Below are positions 27,769 to 37,367 of a stretch of DNA of 64,000 nucleotides, piece by piece. Positions within the stretch are counted from its first letter, which is position 1. Every line of letters starts with the position of its first letter. The DNA lies in assembly GCA_018241505.1 (NCBI GenBank), contig JAFEDS010000009.1, forward strand, positions 62,001-126,000, in the 5' to 3' direction. The position numbers were made by a program, and so were the translations under genes. A model generated the notes under the pieces. The model did not search any database, was not told the DNA's origin, and was given only the letters and a program-made list of their open reading frames with translations. The stretch comes from Pseudomonadota bacterium. GTDB taxonomy: Bacteria > Pseudomonadota > Gammaproteobacteria > Steroidobacterales > Steroidobacteraceae.

Positions 27769-29376
27769 CTATCTCAAGCTGAAATAGAAGCACGCGCCCC
27801 GATCGACAGCCGCTTCGGCCCAGATCTCGCCGCTGTGCCGGTGCACGATCCGCTGTACGGTGGCCAGCCCGATGCCGCTGCCGGGGAATTGCGACTCAGC
27901 ATGCAGCCGCCGGAACGGGCTGAACAGATTGGCTCCGTGCCGCGGGTCGAAACCGGCGCCGTTATCGCGCAGGAAGTAGGCCCGCCGGCCGGACCGATCT
28001 ATGCGCGAGCCAAATTCGATTCGCGCGTTCGCCGTGCGGGAGGTGAATTTCCAGGCGTTGGCGAACAGGCATTCCAGTGCAATCCGCAACAAGGCGGCAT
28101 CGCCTTCAACCACCATGCTCTCGGCGACCACAATCGAGACATTCCGGTCCGGGGCGCTCTCCTGCAAGCCACGCACAATGTCGTTCGCCATGCGAGACAG
28201 ATCGACGCTGACGGGATGCATCGGCGCGCGTACAACTTTCGACAGCTCCAACAGGTCGTTGATGATCCGGTGCATGCGCCGTGCGCTGCCGGTAATGCGT
28301 TCGAGGTGACTTCGGCCCGTGTCATCGAGCTTCGCGCCGTGACCCTCGAGCAACACCTGGGAGAAGCCGTCGATACTGATCAACGGTGAGCGCAAGTCAT
28401 GGGCCACCGAGAAGGAGAATGCCTCCAGCTCGCGGTTCAGAACATCCAGTTCAACCGAGCGCCGATGTAACTCGCTGGTGCGCTCGGTCACTTTCTGCTC
28501 GAGCCCATGCACGAGCTCCACGGACTCGATGGCAACCGAGGTGCTGTCGGCCAGCGCCTGCAGGAGCTCAACTTCCTGGTTGCTGGCGCGATGCGGGCGC
28601 GCCCAGTAGACGCCGATGGCGCCAATCGGAGCCAGCGTGCGGACCGGCATCATGACGAGACTTTTCACGAACGTGGGTTGGTAGGCTTCGTGGACGATGC
28701 GCGCGTCCTGGTAAACATCCTTGATCACCGCCGGCTGACGATTCAACATCGTCCAGCCGCTCACGCAGGAGCTGAGTGGAAAACGGCGGCCCTTCCACAG
28801 TGGTCCGATCGCATCTTCCTCTGCGTAAAACACGTTCTCGCCTTCGCGCAGAATGATCGTGGCGCCATCGGCACCGACCAGGTTGCGCGCCGCATGACGC
28901 ACGATGTCGATGATGGCCTGCGTACTGCGCGCCAGCGAGAGTCGCTGCACGACGGATACGAGTTGCTGCATGCCCCAGACATATGAGGCGGTCTCGAGCT
29001 CTTCCTCCTGCGATGAGGTGGAATGCAGGGTGTGCCTGATGATGGGCGCGAGTTGTTCCAGCTCGGACTTCGCGACCGCCGCCGCCGGTTGAACCGCTCC
29101 GGGATCGCTGGCGCGACGCGGCGAGCCGGACACTATGATGAACGGTACGCCGGGGCAGCGATCGTGCGCGTCGGCCAACGCGGCGCGGCCGTCGTATCCG
29201 GGTACGCCGCTGTCGGAAAGAATGACGTCGTATTCGGGTCGTTGCAGCGCTTCGAGGAACGCATCACCCGTGTTGACCGGCTGGATGTCACAGTTGAGTC
29301 CGCCTCGGGCCAGCGATGCGCGTACCAGATCGGCATCCGTGGCGTTGTCTTCGAGATGGAGTATCCGCAGCTTCAT
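27769..29376 (-). CDS. Hybrid receiver-GAF-histidine kinase
   Basis: This is a 535-residue fusion in the order receiver, GAF, histidine kinase. The receiver (about 1-120) has acidic pocket Glu9-Asp10 and phospho-acceptor Asp55 in VILSDSGVPG, but the alpha4-beta5 region after VSGSPRR is short and atypical, with Lys103 the probable conserved lysine. A GAF domain spans about 145-290. A coiled segment then leads to the HisKA motif with His326 (SVAHDLRSPL) and an ATPase with N-box NAWKFTS and G1 DNGAGFD. ATG 29376 (MKLRILHLED) is the natural start of a receiver. No cognate regulator is adjacent. The phytochrome-type HisKA suggests light, redox or phosphotransfer signalling, but the signal is not known. 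Confidence 0.9.
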   Translation of the reverse strand: MKLRILHLEDNATDADLVRASLARGGLNCDIQPVNTGDAFLEALQRPEYDVILSDSGVPGYDGRAALADAHDRCPGVPFIIVSGSPRRASDPGAVQPAAAVAKSELEQLAPIIRHTLHSTSSQEEELETASYVWGMQQLVSVVQRLSLARSTQAIIDIVRHAARNLVGADGATIILREGENVFYAEEDAIGPLWKGRRFPLSSCVSGWTMLNRQPAVIKDVYQDARIVHEAYQPTFVKSLVMMPVRTLAPIGAIGVYWARPHRASNQEVELLQALADSTSVAIESVELVHGLEQKVTERTSELHRRSVELDVLNRELEAFSFSVAHDLRSPLISIDGFSQVLLEGHGAKLDDTGRSHLERITGSARRMHRIINDLLELSKVVRAPMHPVSVDLSRMANDIVRGLQESAPDRNVSIVVAESMVVEGDAALLRIALECLFANAWKFTSRTANARIEFGSRIDRSGRRAYFLRDNGAGFDPRHGANLFSPFRRLHAESQFPGSGIGLATVQRIVHRHSGEIWAEAAVDRGACFYFSLR

Positions 29377-29517
29377 GAGAGTCCCTGTCGCAAGCAACAA
29401 ACACGAAGATTATGGATACTCGCCACCCGTGACGCCGTCAAACTCTAACATGTGATATGAGACGCGTTACGCAAGTGCGAACGCACATCGCAATGCCGCG
29501 GCGCGGCATGAGGATCG

Positions 29518-29542
29518 GCGCGTTCCGCCCCGTGGAACGCGC
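29518..29542 (-). terminator. Hairpin after the YqhA-type gene
   Basis: A 9-bp stem GCGCGTTCC/GGAACGCGC (7-nt loop) begins 3 nt beyond the leftward stop. A near-perfect ATGCCGCG-G-CGCGGCAT palindrome (29493-29509) and GTGCGAACGCAC (29475-29486) follow, giving three hairpins in series before the kinase promoter region. No T-run. Confidence 0.45.
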
Positions 29543-29544
29543 GG

Positions 29545-30051
29545 CTACGAGTCGCGGTGAGCGGAGAAGGCGATCCGGTCGAGCACACCCAACAGCACCG
29601 CCGAGACGACGAATGTCAGATGCAACACGACATACCAGAGGATCTTGTCATTCGGGGTGTCGCTCGCATTCATGAAGATGCGCAGCAGGTGGATGGAGGA
29701 AATGGCCACGATCGAGGCGGCGACTTTCAGCTTGAGAGTGCCGGAGTCGAGCTTGCCCAGCCATTCGGGCGTTTCCTGTTCGGTGCCGGCGTCGATTTTC
29801 GAGACGAAGTTCTCATATCCCGCCAACATCACCATCACAATGAGGCTGCCCACCAGGGCGAGGTCAATGAGCGACAGCACGCTCAGCACCAGATCGGTTT
29901 CGGCGAGCTCCAGGATGCGGGTGAGGGAGTGGACGGCTTCCTGAAAGAACTTGACGGTCAAGGACAGCAGTGCGAGCGACAGTCCCAGGTACATGGGCGC
30001 CAGCAGCCAGCGGCAGGCGAACAACAGCTTCTCGATACCTCGCTCCAGCAT
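29545..30051 (-). CDS. YqhA/UPF0114 family membrane protein
   Basis: The 168 residues start [24 protein letters not shown] and contain [25 protein letters not shown] and [19 protein letters not shown], the signature blocks of the UPF0114/YqhA family. It is an inner-membrane protein with about four helices and no known function. It diverges from the DUF3014 gene. Confidence 0.92.
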   Translation of the reverse strand: MLERGIEKLLFACRWLLAPMYLGLSLALLSLTVKFFQEAVHSLTRILELAETDLVLSVLSLIDLALVGSLIVMVMLAGYENFVSKIDAGTEQETPEWLGKLDSGTLKLKVAASIVAISSIHLLRIFMNASDTPNDKILWYVVLHLTFVVSAVLLGVLDRIAFSAHRDS

Positions 30052-30166
30052 CCGCGCAGCTCCCCGGGAAAATCAGCGGCCAGTGTAGCGTAAGGGTGAG
30101 ACTCGCCGCTGGCCGCGCCGGGGTAGTAAAGTACGTGTTCGCAAGCAATCAGCGGGAACCGCGCGA

Positions 30167-31006
30167 ATGTGGAATACGGAATCAGACGCTGACGAGGCAT
30201 TCAGGAAGAAGGTTATCTGGGGCTCGGCCGCGATTGTGGTGATCGGCCTCCTCGGAGCTGTCTACTATTACAAGTACCACAATGCCGTGCCCGCAGCGCC
30301 GGTCGTTACGCAGGCGCCGAAGCCGCCCGTGGAAGCGCCGCAGGCTGCCACCGAGCCGGCGGTCCGCAATCCCATTCCTGAGAGCACGGACGCCCAGCCT
30401 CTGCCACCCCTGAAGGAGAGCGATCCGCAGGTGCGCCAGGCGCTGATCGATGTGTTCGGCGCCAAGGCGATTTCACAATTTCTGGTGCCGGAGAGCGTCG
30501 TCCGCCACATCGTCGTGACGGTAGACAATCTGCCGCGCAAGAAGGTTGCGATCGAACTGCGTCCCGTCAAGCCAACCCCGGGCGCTACGCAGACCGCGAC
30601 ACAGGGCGACATCACGACATTGGGAGCGGCGAACTTCGAGCGTTATGCCCCGCTCATCAAGGTGATTCAGGGCACTGACACCAAGACGCTCGTGGGCGTT
30701 TATTTCAGGCTGTATCCGTTATTCCAGCAGTCGTACGAGGACCTCGGTTACCCGGGTCAGTATTTCAACGACCGGCTGGTTGAAGTGATTGATGACATGC
30801 TGAAGGCACCGGACGTGCAGGGACCCATCCAGGTCACGCAGCCCAAGGTGTTCTATGAGTTCGCCGATCCCAAGCTCGAGAGCCTGTCCGCCGGCCAGAA
30901 GCTGCTGCTGCGCATGGGACCTGCGAACGAAACCATCATGAAGGCGAAGCTGCTGGAGTTTCGCCGGATGATCGTGAACCGGCCGGACGAGCCCGTGACG
31001 CACTAA
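30167..31006 (+). CDS. DUF3014 domain-containing membrane-anchored protein
   Basis: The 279 residues have one N-terminal transmembrane helix (VIWGSAAIVVIGLLGAVYYY, about 16-35), a Pro/Ala-rich spacer and a C-terminal DUF3014 domain (PPLKESDPQVRQALIDVFG, IVVTVDNLPRKKV, YPLFQQSYEDLGYPG, YEFADPKLESLSAGQKLLLRMG). The bulk is probably periplasmic. Function unknown. It precedes the SHOCT and lipoprotein genes on the same strand. Confidence 0.88.
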   Translation: MWNTESDADEAFRKKVIWGSAAIVVIGLLGAVYYYKYHNAVPAAPVVTQAPKPPVEAPQAATEPAVRNPIPESTDAQPLPPLKESDPQVRQALIDVFGAKAISQFLVPESVVRHIVVTVDNLPRKKVAIELRPVKPTPGATQTATQGDITTLGAANFERYAPLIKVIQGTDTKTLVGVYFRLYPLFQQSYEDLGYPGQYFNDRLVEVIDDMLKAPDVQGPIQVTQPKVFYEFADPKLESLSAGQKLLLRMGPANETIMKAKLLEFRRMIVNRPDEPVTH

Positions 31007-31070
31007 CAGGCACGGGCCCGGCGGCTTTTGCGGGAACAGGGGCGGCCCCGATCCAAATGCGAGAACAACA

Positions 31071-31682
31071 ATGAACGACTCCTTCGAACCCGTCGAGCCG
31101 GGCCTGCAGCGGCCGCTCGAATACCTGCGGTCGGTGCTCATCCCCCAGGAAACACTGGAAGCCTGGGCGGTTCAGCACAGGTTGTTTGCGCTTTCGCACC
31201 GGCGGGTGCTGGTGGCGGCCACGAGTGGCCGGTTGATCATGATCACGCGACACCTCATCGGCGGCTTCGATGTGTCCGATGTGCGCTGGCAGGATCTCGA
31301 GGAAGTTACTTTGCGGGTCGGCATCGTCGGCGCCGATCTCACCATTCGCGCCGGCCGGGCGGCCGACCTGGCCTCACAGGGGGCCACCGGCTCGCGGCGG
31401 CTGGATTTTGCCGGCCTGCGTAAATCGCAAGCGCAGGCGGTCTATCGTATCTGCCAGGCACAGGACCAGGCGTGGCGCGAAAAGCGCCGGGTGCGCGAGC
31501 TGGAAGAGCTGCGCGCGCGGTCGGGCGGCATCCAGGTCAGCTCCGGCCCGGCTTCCATGGGAGCGGCCCCCGGCGGATCGGATGCGGTCCGCAGGCTCCA
31601 GGAAGCCAAACAGATGCTGGATGCCAAGCTGATTACGGACGCGGAGTACGAGGCAATCAAGGCGAAGATCTTCTCTTCGTGA
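31071..31682 (+). CDS. PH-like/SHOCT domain protein
   Basis: The 203 residues have an N-terminal bacterial PH-like region (about 15-100: ALSHRRVLVAATSGRLIMITR, ISDVRW-like segment) and a C-terminal SHOCT motif (DAVRRLQEAKQMLDAKLITDAEYEAIKAKIF). SHOCT tails often mediate oligomerisation. A Gly/Ser/Ala linker joins the halves. Its TGA overlaps the GTG start of the next gene (GTGA). Function unknown. Confidence 0.78.
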   Translation: MNDSFEPVEPGLQRPLEYLRSVLIPQETLEAWAVQHRLFALSHRRVLVAATSGRLIMITRHLIGGFDVSDVRWQDLEEVTLRVGIVGADLTIRAGRAADLASQGATGSRRLDFAGLRKSQAQAVYRICQAQDQAWREKRRVRELEELRARSGGIQVSSGPASMGAAPGGSDAVRRLQEAKQMLDAKLITDAEYEAIKAKIFSS

Positions 31683-32308
31683 GACGGCTCGAGGGTGCCG
31701 CGTGCGTTGTCGTTTTGCTGTGGTTGAGCGGCTGCCGGCAGCCGCCGGCGCCGCGCGCCGACTGGATCATCCGCTCCCAACTCGTGTTTCTGTCAGCGGA
31801 TCCGGCTACTGAGCGCGCGCCGCTCGCGCGCAATCAATTCCGGCTGTTCTTTCCCTACATTGCGGGTGATATCTACGGATCGCCGACCACCGGCGACTTC
31901 ATCAACCCGGTCCTGGGAGCCGACTATCGGTTTGAGATCGATCTGAATCGCAGCCACGCGGCCCTGTTGGCTTCGTTGGAACCGACCGACTTCAGTGTGC
32001 CGTATCTGAAAATCACGCCGGCGGACGCCCGTGTGGCCCGCCTCGCGCCCATGGTGTTGCAGGCGGACGGAATCGAGCCGGTTGGTCGCACGGACTGGCT
32101 CGATGGCGACTCGCGGCATACCCTGATGCTGTTGTACCTGGACCGCCCGGCCACGATTACCGGGAAATCGCCCACTGTCGAGTTTGCGATCCGGTCAGCC
32201 GCCGCAGGCTACGTCTGGGTGGGGTCACAGGTCGGGTCGGCGGGCACGGTCTATACAGCGATGCCTGCACCAGCTCATTTGCTGCTCGCGGTGACTACCC
32301 ACAAGTAA
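31679..32308 (+). CDS. Putative lipoprotein, unknown function
   Basis: Starting at GTG 31679, which overlaps the previous stop, the frame encodes 209 residues that begin with a lipoprotein signal: VRRLEGAACVVVLLWLSGC, with the lipobox L-S-G-C and Cys19 as the lipidated residue. The Arg after Cys predicts outer-membrane sorting. The body (SQLVFLSADPATERAPLARN, DYRFEIDLNRSH) has beta-rich composition and matches no family I know. A longer frame starting at 31472 is out of phase within the SHOCT gene and should be ignored. Confidence 0.72.
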   Translation: MRRLEGAACVVVLLWLSGCRQPPAPRADWIIRSQLVFLSADPATERAPLARNQFRLFFPYIAGDIYGSPTTGDFINPVLGADYRFEIDLNRSHAALLASLEPTDFSVPYLKITPADARVARLAPMVLQADGIEPVGRTDWLDGDSRHTLMLLYLDRPATITGKSPTVEFAIRSAAAGYVWVGSQVGSAGTVYTAMPAPAHLLLAVTTHK

Positions 32309-32350
32309 TCCACAGACAATCCACAGCCGAGTGGGATTATGCTGCCCGAC

Positions 32351-32611
32351 ATGGCAATTCGATTACGGCGGCGACCCAAACTGCAGCCCCCGGTGGCGGT
32401 GCTCGGGACGTACACGTTTCCGACGCGCACGGTGCAGGTGGTCCTCACGGAGGACGACCGCATTCAGTGGATTTGCGATTGTGAAAAGTTTCGGCGCTGG
32501 ACGGCCCATAAAGAGCCGCCTTGGTGCAAACACATTGCCAAAGCCGCGGCGCGGCGCTCGATTGAGCGGCTCACACGGCGGGTGGGAGTGCCCAGAATCC
32601 TCGAGCACTGA
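32351..32611 (+). CDS. Small SWIM-type zinc-finger protein
   Basis: This 86-residue basic protein carries a C-x-C...C-x-H finger: Cys42 and Cys44 (WICDCEK), Cys59 and His61 (WCKHIAK), the SWIM pattern. SWIM fingers bind DNA or proteins, and usually sit inside helicases or transposases; here the finger stands alone. ATG 32351 (MAIRLRRRPK) was chosen because the basic N-terminus follows directly; ATG 32339 in the same frame is also possible and has a weak GAGTGGG upstream. It stands between the lipoprotein gene and deaD. I do not recognise a named family. Confidence 0.65.
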   Translation: MAIRLRRRPKLQPPVAVLGTYTFPTRTVQVVLTEDDRIQWICDCEKFRRWTAHKEPPWCKHIAKAAARRSIERLTRRVGVPRILEH

Positions 32612-32702
32612 CGGCAGCCAACACCCTGGGCAGAGCGCCGCCCGAGCGCTCATTGCTGCGTCGCAGCTCCCAAACGGTCCGACGGAGTGTCCGCTGAGCT
32701 GA

Positions 32703-32708
32703 TATATT
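32703..32708 (+). promoter_or_regulatory. deaD: Candidate -10 box for deaD
   Basis: TATATT matches the -10 consensus at five of six positions in an AT-rich patch (GATATATTAA), 68 nt before the deaD start. No convincing -35 is visible. The leader of about 60 nt would suit cold-shock-type control but I see no defined element. Confidence 0.35.
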
Positions 32709-32775
32709 AAGCGTTCCAGCCTCTGCGGCCGACCGGCCTTCTTTGCAGCAGGCCTGCCACCCCGAGGTGTTTTCA

Positions 32776-34644
32776 GTGAATGCGACGGTAGCCGCAAGCG
32801 CGGCCGACTCTAATGGTTTCCTCGACTTAGGCCTCTCGGAGAGCCTCGTGCAAGGGCTCCGGGACGTCGGATACGAGGCGCCGACGCCGATCCAGGCCGC
32901 GACGATTCCGTCGCTGCTGGCCGGCTCCGATGTGCTGGGGCAGGCCCAGACAGGGACCGGCAAGACAGGCGCCTTCGCACTTCCGATTCTGTCCAAAATC
33001 GATCTGAGCAAGCCGCAGACGCAGGCGATGGTGCTCGTGCCCACACGGGAGCTCGCAATCCAGGTTGCCGAGGCATTTCAGCGCTATGCCGCGCACATGA
33101 AGGGATTTCATGTACTGCCTGTCTACGGTGGCCAGAGCTATACCCCTCAGCTCAAAGGTCTGAAGCGCGGCGCGCATGTCATCGTGGGTACGCCGGGCCG
33201 TGTCATGGACCATATGAAGCGGGGGACTCTGCCGCTCGATGCCATGAGCTTTCTCGTCCTCGATGAGGCGGACGAGATGCTGCAGATGGGCTTCATCGAC
33301 GCAATCGAGTGGATTCTGGAGCAGTCGCCGCCGACACGGCAGATTGCGCTGTTCTCCGCGACGGTGCCGCCGGCCATTCGCCGGATCGCACAACGGCATC
33401 TGCGCTCGCCCCAGGAAATCACGATTCGAAGCAAGACGAGCACCGCTCCCAACATCCGCCAGCGCTATTGGGTGGTAAGCGGAATGCACAAGCTCGATGC
33501 GCTGACCCGCATCCTCGAAGTCGAGAGCTTCGATGCGATGCTGATCTTTGTGCGCACCAAGCTCGAGACGGTTGAGTTGTCCGAGCGGCTCGAAGCACGT
33601 GGGTTCGAAGCCGCTGCCTTGAACGGCGACATTCCGCAGCAGCAGCGCGAGCGCACCATTGCCGCACTCAAATCCGGGAAGGTCGACATTGTCGTGGCCA
33701 CCGACGTGGCGGCGCGAGGTCTCGATGTCGAGCGGATTTCGCATGTTGTGAACTACGACGTGCCGTACGACAGTGAGTCGTATATTCATCGCATCGGGCG
33801 CACCGGCCGTGCCGGCCGCAGCGGCGAAGCGATCCTGTTTATCGCGCCGCGCGAGCGAAACATGTTGCGTATTATCGAGCGCGCTACCCGGCAACAGATT
33901 GCGCAAATGAATCTGCCATCAGTGGCTGCGGTCAACGAGCAGCGCGTGGCGAAGTTCAAGCAGCGCATTGCCGCTGCGCTTGCGGATGAAGAGACGCAGG
34001 CGTTTCGGACCCTTGTTGAAGAGTTTCAGACTGAACACACCGTGTCAGCGCTCGATGTGGCCGCCGCACTGGCGAGTCTGCTGCAAGGCTCGACGCCGTT
34101 GTTATTGCCTGAGAAGGCTGAGCCGGAGCAGGGCGCTCGCAATTGGGAGCCGCGTGAACGGCATCAGGCTGACATCAGCCCGCGCCCCGGCCGCCGCCCG
34201 CGCGACGAACGCAGCCGCGACCGCGATGCCGCCGGTACTCCTCAAGGCCGGCGCCACCGCGATGACGATGCCGCCCGCGACGAAGGCAACGCACGGGCCC
34301 AGGGCGACGCCAGCGTCCAACATGACACGCGCCCGCGCCGTGACCGCGACAACCGTGACCGCGACAACGGCGACCGCGACAACCGCATCGCTTTCGAAAC
34401 CTTCCGCCTCGAAGTGGGCCACGCTCACGGTGTGAAGCCGGGTAACATCGTCGGTGCCATCGCCAACGAGGCTGGCCTCGAAGGCCGCCACATCGGCCAT
34501 GTGGACATTCGCGACGATCACAGTTTCGTGGACCTCCCCGAGGGCATGCCGCGCGAGATTTTCCGCAGTCTGCAGAAGGTCCGGGTGGTGGGCCAGGAAC
34601 TGCGGATCAGTCGAGTTGACGGTAAGCCAACGCGGCAACACTGA
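32776..34644 (+). CDS. deaD: ATP-dependent RNA helicase DeaD/CsdA
   Basis: This 622-residue DEAD-box helicase functions in ribosome assembly and mRNA decay, notably in the cold. Motifs: Q-motif ([10 protein letters not shown]), [33 protein letters not shown], the C-terminal ARGLDVE and [14 protein letters not shown] DbpA-type RNA-binding domain closes the protein ([23 protein letters not shown]). The linker (about residues 450-535) is rich in Arg-Asp repeats ([15 protein letters not shown]). GTG 32776 is the best start because GAGGTG lies 6 nt before it. A TTG at 32743 would add 11 residues without a Shine-Dalgarno sequence. Confidence 0.95.
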   Translation: MNATVAASAADSNGFLDLGLSESLVQGLRDVGYEAPTPIQAATIPSLLAGSDVLGQAQTGTGKTGAFALPILSKIDLSKPQTQAMVLVPTRELAIQVAEAFQRYAAHMKGFHVLPVYGGQSYTPQLKGLKRGAHVIVGTPGRVMDHMKRGTLPLDAMSFLVLDEADEMLQMGFIDAIEWILEQSPPTRQIALFSATVPPAIRRIAQRHLRSPQEITIRSKTSTAPNIRQRYWVVSGMHKLDALTRILEVESFDAMLIFVRTKLETVELSERLEARGFEAAALNGDIPQQQRERTIAALKSGKVDIVVATDVAARGLDVERISHVVNYDVPYDSESYIHRIGRTGRAGRSGEAILFIAPRERNMLRIIERATRQQIAQMNLPSVAAVNEQRVAKFKQRIAAALADEETQAFRTLVEEFQTEHTVSALDVAAALASLLQGSTPLLLPEKAEPEQGARNWEPRERHQADISPRPGRRPRDERSRDRDAAGTPQGRRHRDDDAARDEGNARAQGDASVQHDTRPRRDRDNRDRDNGDRDNRIAFETFRLEVGHAHGVKPGNIVGAIANEAGLEGRHIGHVDIRDDHSFVDLPEGMPREIFRSLQKVRVVGQELRISRVDGKPTRQH

Positions 34645-35105
34645 TGCAGATCTGGGTGGACGCCGATGCCTGCCCGGTTGTGATCAGGGACATCCTGTTT
34701 CGCGCGGCGGAGCGCACCGGGGTAACCATGACGCTGGTGGCGAACAAAGCGTTGCGGTTGCCGTTGGGGCAGAACCTGCATTTCGTGCAGGTCCCGGCTG
34801 GATTCGATGCCGCTGACAAGCGTATCGTTGAGTTGATGGCCGCAGGCGATCTCGTGATTACTGCCGACGTCCCGCTCGCGGCTGCCGCGATCGGGAAGGG
34901 TGGTGTGGCGTTGAATCCCCGCGGCGAGTTGTATACGAGCGAAAACGTTCGCGAGCGTTTGTCGGTTCGTAACTTCCTCGACGAGTTACGTGGCAGCGGT
35001 GTGAACACCGGCGGCCCTGGAGCCCTCAGTCAGCGTGAGCGACAGCTCTTCGCCAATCAGCTCGACCGGCTGCTTGCCAGGCACGTCAAGCCCGTCCCTC
35101 GTTAG
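34644..35105 (+). CDS. YaiI/YqxD family protein (DUF188, PIN-like)
   Basis: This 153-residue protein begins [18 protein letters not shown] and has [17 protein letters not shown], the DUF188 hallmarks, whose acidic residues resemble a PIN-type nuclease site. Biochemical activity is not established. The ATG shares a base with the deaD stop (TGATG), so it is co-transcribed with the helicase. Confidence 0.92.
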   Translation: MQIWVDADACPVVIRDILFRAAERTGVTMTLVANKALRLPLGQNLHFVQVPAGFDAADKRIVELMAAGDLVITADVPLAAAAIGKGGVALNPRGELYTSENVRERLSVRNFLDELRGSGVNTGGPGALSQRERQLFANQLDRLLARHVKPVPR

Positions 35106-35221
35106 TGAGACACGCGTCACGCTGTTGACGCCGTGTTCTCGCCCCTGACTCGTATCCCCTGCGACCCTGCGTGAGGCCGCACATAACAATTGAATGTCCT
35201 CGGCTACGCTTGCGGGAATTC

Positions 35222-36337
35222 ATGGCAGCGAATCTACGCCTGGCGCTGGTGAGCCTGTTGGCGCTGGCAGGCGAAATAACAACGGCTCACGCGGTAACCG
35301 CGGTCGATGGCCCGCCAGTCGACCCGAACGCCGCGCCTGCGCGTCCTGCCGATCCCGCCGCGACCCCTGAGCCCGCGCCACCGCCACCGCCACCGCAAGA
35401 TGATGCACAGCCGGACGCAAACCAGGATGTCCCGTATCACTGGCTCGATACAACCCGCGACATGACGTACAACGCCCTGTGGAAATCGGCGAAGTACGTT
35501 GATCGTTGGTTTGGGCCCTCACAGGATGACGCGGTCTATAAGAAGGTGTTCGGCAGCATCTCGCCCGCGCTGCTGTACACCGAGTACGATGGAATTCGCA
35601 CCCAGATACGGTTCAACATGAACTTCCCCTTTCCGGAAGCCAATAACCGCCTGCACGCGTTCATTGGGCGTTTCGATCCCAACGAGTTCATCACCGAGCG
35701 CGACGAGCCTTCGGGTGCCATCGCACGCACCTACGGCCCGCCCACGGAAGATCAAACACTGTTGGGCATCGGTTACCGCCAGCCCGACAAGGAGGGCAGC
35801 CGCTTTGAGGCCGGTTCGGGCGTGCGGCTCTCATTTCCCCTGGACCCGTACGTCAAGGGAAGTTATGTGTTCGAGCGCGGCAGGTCCGAGTCGGGACTGT
35901 TCAGTGTTCGTGAAACCTTGTTCTGGCAGAACAGCGAGGGAGCGGGCGAAACCACCCGCCTCGATCTCGAGAAGGTGTTTCGCACCAGTTGGCTTGCGCG
36001 CTACACCATTTCCGGCACGCGCTCGCAAAAGTCCGAGGGCTTGCGCGGCTACACGTCCATCCTGGTTTTGCACGGCATGACCGACCGGCGCGCCATGGCA
36101 TTCGAAGTGGGTGCCGACGGTCAGACGGGAGCGCCCGTGCAGTTGCATGACTATGGATTCAAGGTGGCTTACCGGCAGGGAATCCTGCGCCGCTGGCTGG
36201 TCATGGAAGTGCGCAGCAGTGTCGACTGGCCGCGGGACTTCATCTATCAGCACCGCAGCGCCAGCTTCGGTATCGGGATCGGCTTCGAGATGCTGATCGG
36301 CACCGAGGAGTTTCTCGCGCGACCCATCACGTTCTAA
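35222..36337 (+). CDS. Exported protein of unknown function, probably outer-membrane
   Basis: The 371 residues begin with a signal peptide (MAANLRLALVSLLALAGE, cut near TTAHA). A Pro/Ala/Asp-rich linker follows, then a region with alternating aromatic and polar residues typical of outer-membrane strands (YVFERGRSESGLFSVRETL and RRWLVMEVRSSVDWPRDFI). Tyr, Trp and Arg are frequent, and the C-terminus ends in ARPITF, a terminal Phe consistent with beta-barrel assembly. I do not recognise the family. ATG 35222 was chosen; the longer frame upstream gives an implausible basic N-terminus. Confidence 0.68.
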   Translation: MAANLRLALVSLLALAGEITTAHAVTAVDGPPVDPNAAPARPADPAATPEPAPPPPPPQDDAQPDANQDVPYHWLDTTRDMTYNALWKSAKYVDRWFGPSQDDAVYKKVFGSISPALLYTEYDGIRTQIRFNMNFPFPEANNRLHAFIGRFDPNEFITERDEPSGAIARTYGPPTEDQTLLGIGYRQPDKEGSRFEAGSGVRLSFPLDPYVKGSYVFERGRSESGLFSVRETLFWQNSEGAGETTRLDLEKVFRTSWLARYTISGTRSQKSEGLRGYTSILVLHGMTDRRAMAFEVGADGQTGAPVQLHDYGFKVAYRQGILRRWLVMEVRSSVDWPRDFIYQHRSASFGIGIGFEMLIGTEEFLARPITF

Positions 36338-36340
36338 AAT
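36335..36340 (+). promoter_or_regulatory. def: -10 box giving a probable leaderless def mRNA
   Basis: TAAAAT (five of six matches to TATAAT) lies 6 nt before ATG 36347. Transcription would start at or beside the ATG. A weak TTTCTC is at a plausible -35 position. Confidence 0.45.
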
Positions 36341-36346
36341 GGCCGT

Positions 36347-36877
36347 ATGGCCATCCGACCGGTTTTGAAAATGGGACATCCGATTCTGCGCCAGGTGGCA
36401 ATGCCCATCACGCAGTTCGGCGCGGAGTTGCACGCGTTGATTGCCGACATGGACGACACGATGCGCGCGCTTCATGGAGCGGGCATTGCTGCTCCCCAGA
36501 TCGGCATCAGCCAACGAGTTGTGATTTTCGAGGTGAAGGAGAATCCGCGCTACCCGCATGTGGCCCCGGTTCCCTACACGGTGCTGATCAATCCGGAGCT
36601 CACGCCATTGGGCGAAGACGCGGATGAAGGATGGGAAGGATGTCTGTCAGTGCCGGGAATGCGCGGGCTCGTGCCTCGATTCAGAAAACTGCGCTACCAG
36701 GGAGTCGATCAGAACGGTGCGCCTCTCGATCGGACTGTCGAAGGATTTCATGCCCGGGTGGTCCAACATGAAGTGGATCACCTGGACGGTATCCTGTATC
36801 CGCAGCGGATCAGGGATATGCGCAATTTCGGCTTCGAGGATGTGCTGCTGCCGCAGTTGCTGCCGATGCCGGACTAG
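36347..36877 (+). CDS. def: Peptide deformylase
   Basis: Removes the N-formyl group from nascent proteins. All three motifs are present: GAGIAAPQIG (motif 1), EGCLSVPGM with the metal-binding Cys (motif 2), and QHEVDHLDG with the two His ligands and catalytic Glu (motif 3). At 176 residues it is slightly longer than E. coli Def (169). It is separated from fmt and not in an obvious operon; it faces the GNAT gene with 1 nt between the stops. Confidence 0.97.
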   Translation: MAIRPVLKMGHPILRQVAMPITQFGAELHALIADMDDTMRALHGAGIAAPQIGISQRVVIFEVKENPRYPHVAPVPYTVLINPELTPLGEDADEGWEGCLSVPGMRGLVPRFRKLRYQGVDQNGAPLDRTVEGFHARVVQHEVDHLDGILYPQRIRDMRNFGFEDVLLPQLLPMPD

Positions 36878-36878
36878 C

Positions 36879-37367
36879 TCATTGACCCGGCACCGCATCC
36901 AGGCTCGTGCGAACATCCCGCGCCAGGCGAATGGCGCTTTCGATACCCTGGTAGTAGCCGGACACGCGCCCTGACTCGCGATAGCCGAGCGCGGTATAAA
37001 ATGCGTAGGCGGCCTGATTTGTGGCGCGCATCTCGAGTCCGATGATGTAGGTACCCGCGGTGAGCGCCGTCTCTTCGAGCCAAAGCATGATCTTGCGGCC
37101 AACGCCCCTGCGTCGATGCGCAGGCTCTACCGCCAGCAGATTGAGATGAGCGACATCATCTCCGTAGCGCATGATTGCAAACCCGGCCGTGGTCCCGCCG
37201 CAACGAGCAGTCAACACGATGCTTTCGGGGTGGCGCAGGTGCCAGGAAATTCGCGATGCAGACCAGGCGGGCCGCAGTCCAGCTTCAACGTACTCGTGCG
37301 ACATCTCCGCGAGGTGGCGGGCGTCGGCGCTGCGAGCGGGCTGAAGGCTGTATTCGTGCACTTTCAC
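36879..37367 (-). CDS. GNAT acetyltransferase (RimI-like)
   Basis: This 162-residue protein contains the acetyl-CoA binding motif A ([14 protein letters not shown], about 92-105), a preceding HLNLLAVEP strand, motif B ([19 protein letters not shown]) and closes with a YYQG segment. These resemble RimI, which acetylates the N-terminus of ribosomal protein S18, but other targets are possible. The start is GTG 37367, overlapping the TGA of the YebC-family gene (GTGA). Confidence 0.8.
   Translation of the reverse strand: MKVHEYSLQPARSADARHLAEMSHEYVEAGLRPAWSASRISWHLRHPESIVLTARCGGTTAGFAIMRYGDDVAHLNLLAVEPAHRRRGVGRKIMLWLEETALTAGTYIIGLEMRATNQAAYAFYTALGYRESGRVSGYYQGIESAIRLARDVRTSLDAVPGQ

Noticed and set aside
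34140..34395. Short tandem repeats in deaD resembling a repeat array
   Set aside because: They are codon-level Arg/Asp/Asn repeats in a disordered linker, without the constant-length spacers of a CRISPR.
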